Source: Calditrichota bacterium
Lineage (GTDB): Bacteria > Calditrichota > Calditrichia > Calditrichales > Calditrichaceae
DNA length: 64,000 nucleotides
Reading direction: 5' to 3'
Assembly (NCBI GenBank): GCA_003854985.1
Contig: RQOG01000006.1
Coordinates: 1 to 64,000, forward strand
In this document: one piece after another, positions 9,978-20,218 of the stretch
Layout of the letters: every line of letters begins with the position of its first letter
Numbering within the stretch: the stretch's first letter is position 1
Translations under genes and position numbers: made by a program
The notes under the pieces: model-generated
The model's database searches: none
What the model was told of the DNA's origin: nothing
Seen by the model: only the letters and a program-made list of their open reading frames with translations

Positions 9978-12602
9978 ATGAATAATGTCAAATTAATAAT
10001 GAGAAAAAAATTGATAACCTGGATTACCCCGATTATTACGCTGGGGTTCTTATTTTCATTTGCATCCGGCGCTTATTCTCAGGATGTCAGATTAAAAATC
10101 AATGAACAGGAATATTTTGAAACCCAGGGTGTTAATGTGCTTGTATTCAGCAATCAATATACGGGAGTGTTCTTTGATGAAAAAACGGCCGGCATCGAGC
10201 TGATTCATCATGGGGTACGCACGGCAACGGGTGGCGCTATACGGCTTAGTCATACGCCCGAACAATGGGATTTGATACCCGCAGTTGTTGACAGAAAAGT
10301 TGACAAAAAGAATAATAGTATTTCGGTCACACTCCGATATGTTAATTATGATTTTAATTCAAGAATTAACGTCACTGCGAAAGATAATGGCGTTTTAATT
10401 GATGTATATCTTGACAAACCAGTTCCGGAAAAACTGATCGGCAATGCGGGTTTAAATCTGGAATTTTTACCTCCGGCCTATTTTGAGAATACCTATATGA
10501 TGGATGGAAAACCGGCTAATTTTCTAAGATATCCGGCATGCGATACTAAAATGGAACCAGTAACAAAAAGAACGCCTCAATATGCCGGTCATACCACCTT
10601 TGATGACAGAGGCTTGGGTGAATTTATCGTTCCGCTTCCAGTAGCAAGCGGTAAAACGCTTATATTGGCGCCTGAAAATCCGGAACGATTAGTTAAAATT
10701 CAAAGCATGGATGCGGATCTGATGCTTTTTGATGGCCGCAATCTGGCCCAGAACGGCTGGTTTATTGTTCGCAGCTTGTTGCCGGAAAATAAAACCGGAA
10801 AAGTATTAACCTGGTATCTGGAACCCCATGCGGTTCAAAACTGGATCAGAGAGCCTAATATCGGTTTTTCCCAGGTTGGTTATACGCCGGATCAGGAGAA
10901 AATTGCAGTTATCGAATTAGATCAGAATAATAAACCATTAAAAACCGCTTCGCTTTTTCAGGTAAATCAGGATGGTAAATCAGTTGAAAAATTGAAGGGT
11001 GAAATAAAAGGGTGGGGGAAATACCTGCGCTATAATTATGTAAAATTTGATTTCAGTCCGGTGAAAGAACCTGGTATATACTACATAAAGTATGGCGACC
11101 AAAAAACCAACGCCTTTAAAATAAGTCCGGATGTATATGCCGATGTCTGGCATCCGACTCTCGATGTCTGGTTTCCCGTTCAAATGGATCATATGACCGT
11201 CAATGAAGCTTATCGGATTTGGCATGGTGCTCCTTTTATGGATGATTGTCTGCAGGCGCCCACTAATCTGGAATTTTATGATGGCTATAGAATGGGCAAA
11301 ACCACAGATACAAAATACAAGCCATTGGAACGTATTCCCAATATGGCTGTGGGAGGGTGGTTTGACGCCGGTGATTTTGACATTCAGACGGGTTCCCATA
11401 ATGCTGTTGTATCGACTTTTGTAGATGTGTGGGAAAATTTTAAAGTTGACAGGGATCAGACTTTCATTGATCAGAAAACCCGTTATGTTGATATTCATCG
11501 CCCGGACGGGAAGCCGGATATTTTACAGCAAATTGAGCATGGTACATTAAACCTGGTTGCGCAATGTGAAAACATTGGTCATCCGGTTCGGGGAATTATT
11601 GTACCCAATCTGCATCAGTACCATCATCTTGGCGATGCTGTTACGGAGACCGACAATCTTCCTTATAATCCTGCTCTTAAACCATACGAAACAGACGGCC
11701 AGTCAAGCGGCACATTGGATGATCGCTGGGCATTTACAAATCGTATGTCGTTTATGGATTATCAAACGGTAGCAACCCTGGCAGCCGCAAACCGCGTCCT
11801 TAAAGGTTTTAATGATGACCTGGCGGAAAGAAGCCTGAAGCAGGCTAATAGATTATTGGCGGAAGCCGATGAATTAGTAAATAAACCGAATGATTCCATT
11901 GATCCCTGGATGCAGACGTTCGCAAGAGGTGCAGATATTACTGCCGTCCTGGAATTATATATTACTACCGGAGATCAAAAATATGCTGACCGGTTCCAGG
12001 AAAGAATATGGCAGATGCTTGAACCGCCTAAGATGAATATGCCTGACCGGAATTTTGATATTGGATTTATCATTGGACGAATTCTCCAGCCTGCTTTAAA
12101 AGCGGTGCCCTATATGAATGATGAATATAAAATTAAACTGAAAGAATATGTCCTCAAATATAAAGAATCCATAGAAAAGAATGAGAAAGAAAATCCCTAT
12201 GGAATACCGATATCGGGTCGTGGCTGGGGAGGAAGCGGCACGGTTGTTAACACAGCAATTACCAATTATTATGTTTATAAAGTATTCCCAGATATTCTTG
12301 GTAAAGAATATATTTTAAAAGGCTTAAACTATATTTTTGGCTGTCACCCCTATTCTAATATATCATTTGTAAATGCGGTTGGCACCCGTTCCAAAAAAGT
12401 GGCTTATGGTAATAACCGGGCTGACTTCACAACGATTGCCGGAGGCATTGTCCCTGGCGTAATGCTGTTAAAACCGGATTTTCTCGAGAACAAAGATGAT
12501 TGGCCATTTCTATGGGGTGAAAATGAAGTTACCATTGGGGGCAGCGCCGATTATATTTTTCTTGCTAATGCGGTAAATCATCTGTTGAAAGAGACCAAAT
12601 AA
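9978..12602 (+). CDS. Glycoside hydrolase family 9 endoglucanase-like enzyme
   Basis: An 874-aa secreted enzyme. It has a signal peptide (about 1-35), an N-terminal beta-rich region (about 36-290), a cellulase N-terminal Ig-like domain (about 295-385, IGFSQVGYTPDQEKIAVIEL) and a GH9 (alpha/alpha)6 catalytic domain (about 390-870). GH9 residues are in place: the GGWFDAGDFD motif gives Asp463 and Asp466 (nucleophile-activating base region), FGCHPYSNISFVNAVG matches the GH9 signature with Cys for Asn, and the ENEV motif supplies the acid Glu850. It hydrolyses beta-1,4-glucans or related beta-glucosides. No T9SS tail is present, so it is probably periplasmic or surface-attached in another way. 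Start: GGAG lies 7 nt before the ATG. Confidence 0.88.
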   Translation: MNNVKLIMRKKLITWITPIITLGFLFSFASGAYSQDVRLKINEQEYFETQGVNVLVFSNQYTGVFFDEKTAGIELIHHGVRTATGGAIRLSHTPEQWDLIPAVVDRKVDKKNNSISVTLRYVNYDFNSRINVTAKDNGVLIDVYLDKPVPEKLIGNAGLNLEFLPPAYFENTYMMDGKPANFLRYPACDTKMEPVTKRTPQYAGHTTFDDRGLGEFIVPLPVASGKTLILAPENPERLVKIQSMDADLMLFDGRNLAQNGWFIVRSLLPENKTGKVLTWYLEPHAVQNWIREPNIGFSQVGYTPDQEKIAVIELDQNNKPLKTASLFQVNQDGKSVEKLKGEIKGWGKYLRYNYVKFDFSPVKEPGIYYIKYGDQKTNAFKISPDVYADVWHPTLDVWFPVQMDHMTVNEAYRIWHGAPFMDDCLQAPTNLEFYDGYRMGKTTDTKYKPLERIPNMAVGGWFDAGDFDIQTGSHNAVVSTFVDVWENFKVDRDQTFIDQKTRYVDIHRPDGKPDILQQIEHGTLNLVAQCENIGHPVRGIIVPNLHQYHHLGDAVTETDNLPYNPALKPYETDGQSSGTLDDRWAFTNRMSFMDYQTVATLAAANRVLKGFNDDLAERSLKQANRLLAEADELVNKPNDSIDPWMQTFARGADITAVLELYITTGDQKYADRFQERIWQMLEPPKMNMPDRNFDIGFIIGRILQPALKAVPYMNDEYKIKLKEYVLKYKESIEKNEKENPYGIPISGRGWGGSGTVVNTAITNYYVYKVFPDILGKEYILKGLNYIFGCHPYSNISFVNAVGTRSKKVAYGNNRADFTTIAGGIVPGVMLLKPDFLENKDDWPFLWGENEVTIGGSADYIFLANAVNHLLKETK

Positions 12603-12645
12603 AGGCGTTGACTATAATCTTTTAGTTATCATCCCTGTGCAATTT

Positions 12646-12672
12646 CCCTTCCCTAATTCAATTAGGGAAGGG
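12646..12672. terminator. Perfect intergenic hairpin between convergent genes
   Basis: Perfect 13-bp arms (CCCTTCCCTAATT / AATTAGGGAAGGG) with a single-base loop lie between the convergent GH9 and transglutaminase-like genes. No U tract follows on either strand. It may stop transcription from both sides, or it may simply be a repeat, since a related imperfect hairpin recurs near 35.6 kb. Confidence 0.45.
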
Positions 12673-12825
12673 ATTGAGGGATGGATTAAACCAAATGTCT
12701 ATTCATGGAAATTCTATCGCTGTTGAATTTTATTGTTTTCCGGATATATTTTTATTCTGAACAGGCAGCTTCGACAGTTACACCTGTCTATCACTATTAC
12801 TTTTAAAAACAGATTAATGAGAAAA

Positions 12826-14088
12826 TTACTTAGCGACATACCGTAAAATGTAATGATACTGGTTTCCCTCATTTAGTTTTACAGCGATTACGGTTTCGTC
12901 TCCATCGATGGGCAGACTGCCGCTGTATAGCGAACCATTCAATGTCAAAGGGATAATCCGGTCATTTTTAATAAAAACAACCTGGTTTACCTTATCAATA
13001 CGAAGCTGAAAATTGGTAACGGAACCCGGATTTAAAAACCGGTTAAGCGGCTTGTAGACATATCCGTTTAAATCGTCAAACAGGGAATATTTTTCAACAA
13101 ATCCCATGAGTTGTGTGCTTGTTTTCTTAGCATCAATTAAATAATCCATAATCCAGGTGTATGTATGGGAATCTGATTTTCTTTTGGCAAATAAACGTAA
13201 GGTATATTGAGCGGATTCAGGGAAGACGGCTCTTATTTCTGTTTTATTTTTCTGGTTTTGCGTAAAAATAAACATGACGTCCAGTTCTGTCCGGTTATAA
13301 TAAAGCCGTCCGACAATCTGAATATCACCGGGATTTATCAGGATAATCAACAGGGAGTCTTCTGCCGGAACCTGATATTGCTTATGACTTTCAGTCTTTA
13401 TGCCATAGGAAAAAAAGGCGGCTTTTATATAAGCAGATTGCTCGAAGTCGGCGCGGCTCCATTTTTTGTCCAATAACTGCCATTTAACCTCATTAGGGAA
13501 ATGACTTTGTATTAATTGTTCAGGCGGAGTGAGAAAGTAATAGTCATTAAACATGGCGTTAAATTTATTGTGTTCGTCCATATAACCGGCGCCCCAGGTG
13601 ACGTCCAGTAGATACCATTGCCCGTCAATTTTTACGGCATTCCAGGCATGTGAATTCTGCTTGGAAAACAAGCTGCCCGGCTCGTAATTATAACTTTTGG
13701 AATAACCGCCGATAAATTCCGCTTCCATTCCGGCGGTTTTAACCATTTTTTTGAAAAGTCGGGCGTATCCTTCGCATACGGCTTTCCTGCGCTGCAAAAT
13801 GTCTTCCGGATAAACGGCTCCGAATTTTCCGTTCAGAAAAGATTCCGTGTCATAGGCTATATGATGCGTAATCCAGGTGAAAATGGCCCGAACCTTATGC
13901 TTTTGATTCTTAAATGGTTTAATAAGGTAAGCGGTCAATTGTAAAATATCGCGCTCGCTTCTTTCGGGCGCATTAATAGCATATTCATCGGTTTTTTTAA
14001 ATTCATTTCCGTCTGATTCTGAAGGTATCAGCAGCAAAACTGATAATAATGCCGGAAGTATTATCTTTAATAAACCGTTCGGAATCAT
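12826..14088 (-). CDS. Exported transglutaminase-like (papain-fold) protein
   Basis: A 420-aa protein with a signal peptide (about 1-27). A transglutaminase-like domain carries the complete catalytic triad: Cys105 (RKAVCEGYARLF), His147 (NSHAWNAV) and Asp162 (YLLDVTWG). The domain resembles the kyphoscoliosis-peptidase type of bacterial transglutaminase-like proteins, which may act as proteases or protein cross-linkers. The C-terminal half (about 200-420) is beta-rich and unassigned. Its start overlaps the stop of the upstream hybrid kinase by 4 nt (ATGA), so the two are translationally coupled. The substrate is unknown. Confidence 0.8.
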   Translation of the reverse strand: MIPNGLLKIILPALLSVLLLIPSESDGNEFKKTDEYAINAPERSERDILQLTAYLIKPFKNQKHKVRAIFTWITHHIAYDTESFLNGKFGAVYPEDILQRRKAVCEGYARLFKKMVKTAGMEAEFIGGYSKSYNYEPGSLFSKQNSHAWNAVKIDGQWYLLDVTWGAGYMDEHNKFNAMFNDYYFLTPPEQLIQSHFPNEVKWQLLDKKWSRADFEQSAYIKAAFFSYGIKTESHKQYQVPAEDSLLIILINPGDIQIVGRLYYNRTELDVMFIFTQNQKNKTEIRAVFPESAQYTLRLFAKRKSDSHTYTWIMDYLIDAKKTSTQLMGFVEKYSLFDDLNGYVYKPLNRFLNPGSVTNFQLRIDKVNQVVFIKNDRIIPLTLNGSLYSGSLPIDGDETVIAVKLNEGNQYHYILRYVAK

Positions 14089-16277
14089 AGTTTCATTCCA
14101 TTATTTTTAAGAATAGTTTTTATTTTTTTTGCCAGTTCAAAATTAGAATATGGTTTTTGTATGAAATTCATGTTTTTTTTCGTTATTTCATTTCCGGTGG
14201 TTAAATCATCGGCATAACCGGAGAAAAATAACACTTTCAACGAAGAATTTATTTTTCGTAAATTATCCGCTAATTCCTTTCCACTCATCAATGGCATGAT
14301 GACATCGGTTAATAATAAATTGATGCTGTCTTTCTGCCTGTTGAAAATCTTTAGCGCTTCCTCACTGTCAGCCGCTGTTATTACCTGGTAACCATAGTTT
14401 TCCAGAGTAATTTTAGTTACGTTTCTGACGGCTTCATTGTCTTCCACGAGCAGAATTGTGCCGGTTCCATTTAATCCTGATTCTTCCTTTTTAGGGGCGC
14501 TTTGGTCCCTGACTTTTTCATCATTTGAAGGAAAATAAATCTCAAAGGTCGATCCCTTTTTTAATTCACTGTATACTTTAATAAATCCATTATTCTGTTT
14601 AACAATTCCATAAACCGTAGCTAATCCCAGTCCGGTGCCTTTATCGCGGGCTTTTGTGGTGTAAAAGGGTTCAAAAATATGCGAACGGGTGATGTCATCC
14701 ATTCCAACGCCTGTATCACTGATAGATAACAAGGCATACCTGCGGTTCTTTGTTCCCTGCTGATTCTGGAAAATGTCATTGTCAAATTCTGCATTTTTTG
14801 TTTTGATAATCAAATTGCCGCCCAGAGGCATGGCATCTTTGGCATTTATGACAATATTCATAATGACTTGCTCTATGTGGCTTAAATCGGCTTTTATTGT
14901 TCGTAATTCAGGATCAAGGGCTGTGGATATTCTGATATTTTCTCCCAATAACCGGTGAAGCATTCTCAATTGATCCAGAATCACCTGGTTCAGATTAAGC
15001 AGAACAGGCTGGGCGATTTGTTTACGGCTGAAGGCTAAAAGCTGGCTTGTTAAACGGGCGGCGCGCTCACTCGCATCCTGAATTTCAATAACCGGATTAA
15101 TCAACTCTGACGGCAGATTTTTGTTCAATAATAATTCGGAATAACCATTTATTACCGTTAACATATTATTAAAATCATGGGCAACGCCTCCGGCGAGCAA
15201 TCCGATGGCTTCCATTTTCTGCGATTGCCTTAATTGTTCTTCCAAACGTTTACGCTCGGCCACGTCCCGTATAATACCTTGAATGGCCGTTCCATCTTTA
15301 TTATGGATAAAGTTGACAGAAGAATCTACTTCTACTTCCTCGCCTTTGGCGTTTAATATCGTGAATTCATAATTAGCATCCAGGTTTCTTCTTTTCTTTA
15401 TCCGTGTTTTTAGTTTATTAAAAATCTGCCGGCTGTCGGGTGCGATAAAGCGGCTAAAATCAAAATCCGGTTGATTGATATCATTAATAGTTAATCCGAA
15501 CATTTCTTCAAATTTTTTATTTATTAATTCGCAGTGATTATTGTGAAAAAGGAAAATAGCGTCGCTGGAGTTTTGAATAAGCAGTTTGTATTTTTCCTCG
15601 CTTTCCCGCAAAGCATTTTCAGCTTCTTTCCGGAGCGTGATATCAAGAAAGATGCCGTCAAATATCAATCGATCGTCTTCTGTGGTTGGCGAAGAAAAAC
15701 CGGCAAACCATTTCAGACTGCCATCATACATCATTATCCGGCCTTCCTGATGCCATATTTTTTTTTGATTTATTGATTCGGCAATTGAATTTATAATGCG
15801 TTCTCTGTCTTCGGAATATATTCTGGTGTTTATAATCGTATCAATATCCGATTGATCATCTGTAAAACCATACAGTTCTTTTCCGCGTGTATTAATAAAG
15901 GAAAAATAGTTTTTTCCATTCTCATTAACATGCAGACGGAAAACAACTCCTGGTAAATTATTAGCAATGTTTCTGTATTTTCGCTCGCTGTTCTGCAGCT
16001 CATTTTTAGCGATCACTTGTAAGAAAGTATAAAAGATAAAGGCCCAGAGCATAGGAATCATTGCCCCGATAAGATCTTCAGTTTTATCAAGGGAAGTTGA
16101 AATACCGGCCCATTCAATAAACATAAAAAGGTAATAACAACCTGATAGACTAAAAAGTCCCAGAAAAAGGTAACGGATTTCCGTATAAATAAAACGCCGC
16201 CAGTTTTTTAGCAGCAAAAAAACCGCAATTGTCGTAATAACTAATGAGATAAAATCGAAGGCGGCAACTATCCGCAT
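14085..16277 (-). CDS. Membrane hybrid PAS histidine kinase with receiver domain
   Basis: A 730-aa sensor. Three transmembrane helices (about residues 8-90) precede two PAS domains (about 97-220 and 222-345). A HisKA domain follows, with the phospho-accepting His near 366 (LAGGVAHDFNNMLTVINGY). A HATPase_c domain (about 470-590: IVINAKDAM, DTGVGM, GTGLGLATVYGIV) leads into a receiver domain at about 605-725 (LLVEDNEAVRN, LLLTDVIMPLMSG). It autophosphorylates and passes phosphate to its own receiver; the final output protein is not encoded next to it. The C-terminal modules are close to those of the 890-aa kinase upstream. It overlaps the small membrane gene before it by one base (TAATG) and the transglutaminase gene after it by four. 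Confidence 0.9.
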   Translation of the reverse strand: MRIVAAFDFISLVITTIAVFLLLKNWRRFIYTEIRYLFLGLFSLSGCYYLFMFIEWAGISTSLDKTEDLIGAMIPMLWAFIFYTFLQVIAKNELQNSERKYRNIANNLPGVVFRLHVNENGKNYFSFINTRGKELYGFTDDQSDIDTIINTRIYSEDRERIINSIAESINQKKIWHQEGRIMMYDGSLKWFAGFSSPTTEDDRLIFDGIFLDITLRKEAENALRESEEKYKLLIQNSSDAIFLFHNNHCELINKKFEEMFGLTINDINQPDFDFSRFIAPDSRQIFNKLKTRIKKRRNLDANYEFTILNAKGEEVEVDSSVNFIHNKDGTAIQGIIRDVAERKRLEEQLRQSQKMEAIGLLAGGVAHDFNNMLTVINGYSELLLNKNLPSELINPVIEIQDASERAARLTSQLLAFSRKQIAQPVLLNLNQVILDQLRMLHRLLGENIRISTALDPELRTIKADLSHIEQVIMNIVINAKDAMPLGGNLIIKTKNAEFDNDIFQNQQGTKNRRYALLSISDTGVGMDDITRSHIFEPFYTTKARDKGTGLGLATVYGIVKQNNGFIKVYSELKKGSTFEIYFPSNDEKVRDQSAPKKEESGLNGTGTILLVEDNEAVRNVTKITLENYGYQVITAADSEEALKIFNRQKDSINLLLTDVIMPLMSGKELADNLRKINSSLKVLFFSGYADDLTTGNEITKKNMNFIQKPYSNFELAKKIKTILKNNGMKL

Positions 16278-16552
16278 TATTTTACCTCAATTTTAACCCC
16301 GGATATTTTATAAATCCAATAAGCTAAAAGAAGCGAACCGATCAGGTAGCAAATATGTTCGGAAATATTTAACAGGCTTTCCCAGAAAAAGCCTTCAAGC
16401 GAGCTGAATAACCAGCCGGCAAGAAAAAAATAAAATCCGGCTGACAAAATTTTGAAAAACCTGATATTTTTCAACCGGTCATATTTTAACCAAATTAAAA
16501 TAGTCACCAGGAATCCGAAAATGAGCATTATTATTTCATTTTCATAAAACAC
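16277..16552 (-). CDS. Small three-helix membrane protein coupled to the hybrid kinase
   Basis: A 91-aa protein that is nearly all hydrophobic, with helices at about 7-24, 32-51 and 62-82. I do not recognise a family. Its TAA stop overlaps the ATG of the hybrid kinase by one base, so the two are translated together. It could be a membrane partner or input module for the kinase, whose own N-terminus is also a short three-helix bundle. That role is inferred from position only. Confidence 0.6.
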   Translation of the reverse strand: MFYENEIIMLIFGFLVTILIWLKYDRLKNIRFFKILSAGFYFFLAGWLFSSLEGFFWESLLNISEHICYLIGSLLLAYWIYKISGVKIEVK

Positions 16553-16639
16553 ACGATTACTCCAGAATAGTAATTAATGTATTCTCATTGAATACTTTTG
16601 ATAACCCATAGAAGATCTTAATTATTGCATAACATCATT

Positions 16640-19312
16640 CTATTTATTTAATACTATTTTTACTTTTTTAACCAGTTCGATATAGGAATAAGGTTTCTGG
16701 ATGAACTCCATGCCTTCATCCAGTACACCATGATGTGCTATGCTATTATCGGTGTATCCGGAAAAATAAAGTACTTTTAATGTAGAGTCTTTTTTATGGA
16801 GTTTTTCGGCTAACTCCTTGCCGCTCATCAAAGGCATAATTACATCGGTGAGTAATAAATTAATTTTGTTTTTATGTTTTCTGAATACCTGAAGCGCTTC
16901 TTTACCATCAGCTGCCGTTAATATATTATATCCGAAACCGGCTAAAGCGGAACTGGTTACTTCGCGTACGGCGGGATTATCTTCGACCAGCAGGATGGTT
17001 TCCTTACCCGAAAAAGATAATTCATCCGGCGCGGGTTTGTCATCATTAAAAAGTTTTTGGTCGATGGTCGGCAGGTATATTTTGAATAATGAGCCTTTCT
17101 GCGGTTCGCTTGACACCTGAATGAATCCGTTATTTTGTCTTACAATTCCATACACGGTAGCTAATCCCAAACCCGTGCCTCTATCTCGGCCTTTTGTCGT
17201 AAAGAACGGCTCAAATATACGTAAACGGGTGGCTTCGTCCATACCAACGCCGGTGTCGCCGATAGCCATCATTATAAATTCCAGCTGATCGGTTCCGGTT
17301 TGCATTTTGGCATAATCCTCTTCCAAAATGATATTTGTCGTTTCAATGGTAAGTGTACCGCCAAAGGGCATGGCATCTCTGGCGTTAATGATGATATTCA
17401 ATATACATTGTTCAACCTGGCTGGTGTCGGCTTTTATATTCTTTAAATCAGTATCCAGGCTGGTTTTGATTTTAATATCTTCGCCTAATATTCTGCCAAG
17501 CATATTTAACTGCTCAACAATCAGATGATTTAGATTTAATACTTTGGGTTGAATGATCTGTTTACGGCTAAAGGCTAATAATTGAGCGGTTAATCGTGTA
17601 GCCCGGTTGGCAGCGCTTTGAATCTGTTCCAGCGGAGCTCTCAGTTCGGGGGGCGGCTCCCGGAATAGTATCATATCGCAATACCCGTTTATCACCGTTA
17701 ACATGTTATTAAAATCATGCGCCACGCCGCCGGCTAATTGTCCCACGGCTTCCATTTTCTGGGATTGTCGCAATTGCAGCTCCAATTGTTTACGTTCGCT
17801 TACATCGCGAATAAAAGAAAAGGAAACCAAACGATTTTCAAATTCAAAATTACTTACGGCTATTTCCACCGGGAATTGCCCGCCATCCTTTTTATCATAA
17901 ACTGTTTCGAAGTTTAGAAATTCACGTTTTGCAGCCAGAATTTTTCTGTTTTTCCAGGTTTCTTCCGTAACAAGCGGATCAATATTCATAATCCTTAGTT
18001 TTATTAATTCTTCATGGGTATAACCTAGTTTTTTACAGATGTATTCGTTAGCGTAATGGATTTCACCATCTTCACCTATTTGCAGAATACCTATTTGGGA
18101 TTGGTCAAGACAGAACCTGGCTAACCGCAGTTCTTCTTCCACTTTCCTTCGTTCGGTAATATCCCGTATCACAATCTGGCGGTGAACCTCGCCATTCATA
18201 GCGATATCATTGGCTCTTGTTTCCAGATGAATTATGCTTCCGTCTTTTTTAATTCCTCTATGCTCGATTGGCCCGGAATCATTCCTTTTCATCTTGATAT
18301 TAACCATATTAAGATCATCCGGATGAAATAAATTTTTAAATTGTATGGCTTTAAATTCCTTAGAGGTATATCCGAAAATATTCAAAATCTGGTTATTGTT
18401 TAAAACGATTTTTCCCTCTTTTGTTATTACAACCCCTTCAAAGGAAGCTTCGGCTAACCGCTTGTATATTTCCTTACTTTCCAGTAAGGCTATTTCCGAT
18501 TTTTTACGCTCGGTAATGTCACGGACAACGGCAAGAATATACTTTTTGTCCTTTATCTGAATAATATTTGAACTGATTTCAACGGGAAAGCTTTCACCCG
18601 ATTTTTTTATATGCTCGGTTTCAAATATAAGGTGCTTTTGCATATGCAGTTTTTTGCGAAAATCCGTTTTTCCGTGTTCTCTGACATCTTCTTTTTTAGT
18701 GATATTGACTGCGGTCAGTTTTGTGAATTCTTCTCTTGTATAACCGTAACGTTCGCAGGCAACATCATTTACTTCCGTAAAACAGGTAAAACCCTGGCTT
18801 TTCAAGGGATGTAAAAATACAGCATCATTTTGACTGTTCAGAAGAACTCTGAATTTATCTTCACTATCGCGTAACGCCCGTTCGGTTAAGATGCGTTCCG
18901 TAATGTCATGTGTGAAAGCTATAATTAGTTTTTTATTATTTAGTTTTACCTGCACTATCCGGACTTCCACGGGGAATGTTGATCCGTCTTTACGTTTATG
19001 CGCGCTTATAAAAGTAAACAGCTGACCGGAAGCTTTATTTTGCAGGATTTTTCTTTTATTCTTAATGTTTATAAAACTATTATCCAGATCGGCTAAATTT
19101 AGTTTTAGCAATTCTTTTGTGGTATAGCCCAGGTTTTGACAGGCTCTGTCATTTACTTCCAGTATTTTACCATTATAATCAATCACAAATATCGCATCAG
19201 CGGCCTGCTGAAAGATTACACCGTATTTTATCCCGGATAATGATAAAGTATATTGTTTTAATTTATAAATTTCATCAATCAACTGCGATTTGGTCATTGA
19301 TGAATATTTCAA
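16640..19312 (-). CDS. Soluble hybrid histidine kinase with four PAS domains
   Basis: An 890-aa cytoplasmic protein with no signal peptide or transmembrane segment. Four PAS/PAC units (about 25-145, 147-270, 272-390 and 392-515) each end in a DITERK-like PAC tail. HisKA follows, with His near 532 (LAGGVAHDFNNMLTVINGY), then HATPase_c (DTGVGM, GTGLGLATVYGIV) and a receiver (LLVEDNPAVRE, LLLTDVIMPLMSG). The start appears to be TTG, preceded by a G-rich ribosome binding site; the next ATG, 15 nt downstream, has none. It lies 87 nt upstream of the 91-aa gene on the same strand. It is a paralogue of the 730-aa kinase, with PAS number and membrane anchoring changed. Confidence 0.9.
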   Translation of the reverse strand: MKYSSMTKSQLIDEIYKLKQYTLSLSGIKYGVIFQQAADAIFVIDYNGKILEVNDRACQNLGYTTKELLKLNLADLDNSFINIKNKRKILQNKASGQLFTFISAHKRKDGSTFPVEVRIVQVKLNNKKLIIAFTHDITERILTERALRDSEDKFRVLLNSQNDAVFLHPLKSQGFTCFTEVNDVACERYGYTREEFTKLTAVNITKKEDVREHGKTDFRKKLHMQKHLIFETEHIKKSGESFPVEISSNIIQIKDKKYILAVVRDITERKKSEIALLESKEIYKRLAEASFEGVVITKEGKIVLNNNQILNIFGYTSKEFKAIQFKNLFHPDDLNMVNIKMKRNDSGPIEHRGIKKDGSIIHLETRANDIAMNGEVHRQIVIRDITERRKVEEELRLARFCLDQSQIGILQIGEDGEIHYANEYICKKLGYTHEELIKLRIMNIDPLVTEETWKNRKILAAKREFLNFETVYDKKDGGQFPVEIAVSNFEFENRLVSFSFIRDVSERKQLELQLRQSQKMEAVGQLAGGVAHDFNNMLTVINGYCDMILFREPPPELRAPLEQIQSAANRATRLTAQLLAFSRKQIIQPKVLNLNHLIVEQLNMLGRILGEDIKIKTSLDTDLKNIKADTSQVEQCILNIIINARDAMPFGGTLTIETTNIILEEDYAKMQTGTDQLEFIMMAIGDTGVGMDEATRLRIFEPFFTTKGRDRGTGLGLATVYGIVRQNNGFIQVSSEPQKGSLFKIYLPTIDQKLFNDDKPAPDELSFSGKETILLVEDNPAVREVTSSALAGFGYNILTAADGKEALQVFRKHKNKINLLLTDVIMPLMSGKELAEKLHKKDSTLKVLYFSGYTDNSIAHHGVLDEGMEFIQKPYSYIELVKKVKIVLNK

Positions 19313-19695
19313 TAGATCCCCCGTAAAAAGCTGATAAAGAACAAACAGAGTATAATCAAAATAAAAATAAAAGGCAATCGAACGGATGCCAAAATATAAA
19401 TTTATCAGAGTAATATAAACGCCATTTTAACCCAATAAAATCTGATTCAGGTTTATCTTTGGTAGTTGTTAAGAAAGCCTGACTTATTATTATACAGCTT
19501 AATGAATAATAGGCATACAGGAAGTCGATTGCCGGGTATAATGTTTGGATAGAATCCTTTATTTATTGATTCGCCTGTTTCATTTGAATCAGATAGTCAG
19601 GCTGTGAATTTTTATATTTAATTATTTTTACTGCATGTTAGAATCTATATTTATTGTTTATTATATTGTTACCATAAAACTATTTTGGATAAAAT
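19313..19695. other. Divergent intergenic region
   Basis: This stretch separates the leftward kinase cluster from the rightward genes, so it should hold promoters for both directions. It is AT-rich. I see no clear operator, RNA gene or repeat. Confidence 0.5.
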
Positions 19696-20136
19696 ATGCT
19701 TGACCGGATTGATTATCAGATTGCTGAGGAATTGGCTGAACATCATAATTATCCTTATGCGCAGAATATCTATTCGGATATATTCAAAGCATTCAGCTAT
19801 TTCCCGATCAGTTTGAGTAAACTGAATATTGAATCGGAAAGTGAATCGATTGTTTTTATTGCATTGGTGATAAGAGATTGTTTGAAACGGCATGGCAGAA
19901 ATGATGATTTTGAACTGTTATTCCGGAAAATACTATCCGAAATGAATTACAAAGCGGCCGAACACATGCCGCAGGATATTACAGTGGAAACCTTTCTGGG
20001 CTGCGCTCTTTATTATTTTCATCCTCTTGATCTCAGAAGTTCGCTGTTTACGATAGACTTAAAGAGATTTTTCAACAATAAACAACTTCATGAATACGAA
20101 ATAAAAAAGAAAACGGTTTTCTTGTTTGTGGTTTAG
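19696..20136 (+). CDS. Hypothetical protein, 146 aa
   Basis: I do not recognise this protein. It has no signal peptide and no membrane helix. The predicted character is mostly alpha-helical, with mixed charges and a hydrophobic C-terminus (TVFLFVV). It precedes the SDR fusion gene by 82 nt on the same strand, so the two may be cotranscribed. The ribosome binding site is weak (GGATAAA). Coding is supported by an uninterrupted frame of normal composition, but confidence is moderate. Confidence 0.55.
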   Translation: MLDRIDYQIAEELAEHHNYPYAQNIYSDIFKAFSYFPISLSKLNIESESESIVFIALVIRDCLKRHGRNDDFELLFRKILSEMNYKAAEHMPQDITVETFLGCALYYFHPLDLRSSLFTIDLKRFFNNKQLHEYEIKKKTVFLFVV

Positions 20137-20218
20137 CGGAATATTGATATGCGTTTGAGAAATATTGAGTATTTTATGTTAGAATTATTAAATTAGGTTC
20201 AAAATCAGGGCATAATAA

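Noticed and set aside
10980-11498. Long antisense frame of 172 codons within the GH9 gene
   Set aside because: The forward strand has a full GH9 protein with catalytic motifs; the antisense product has no recognisable features.
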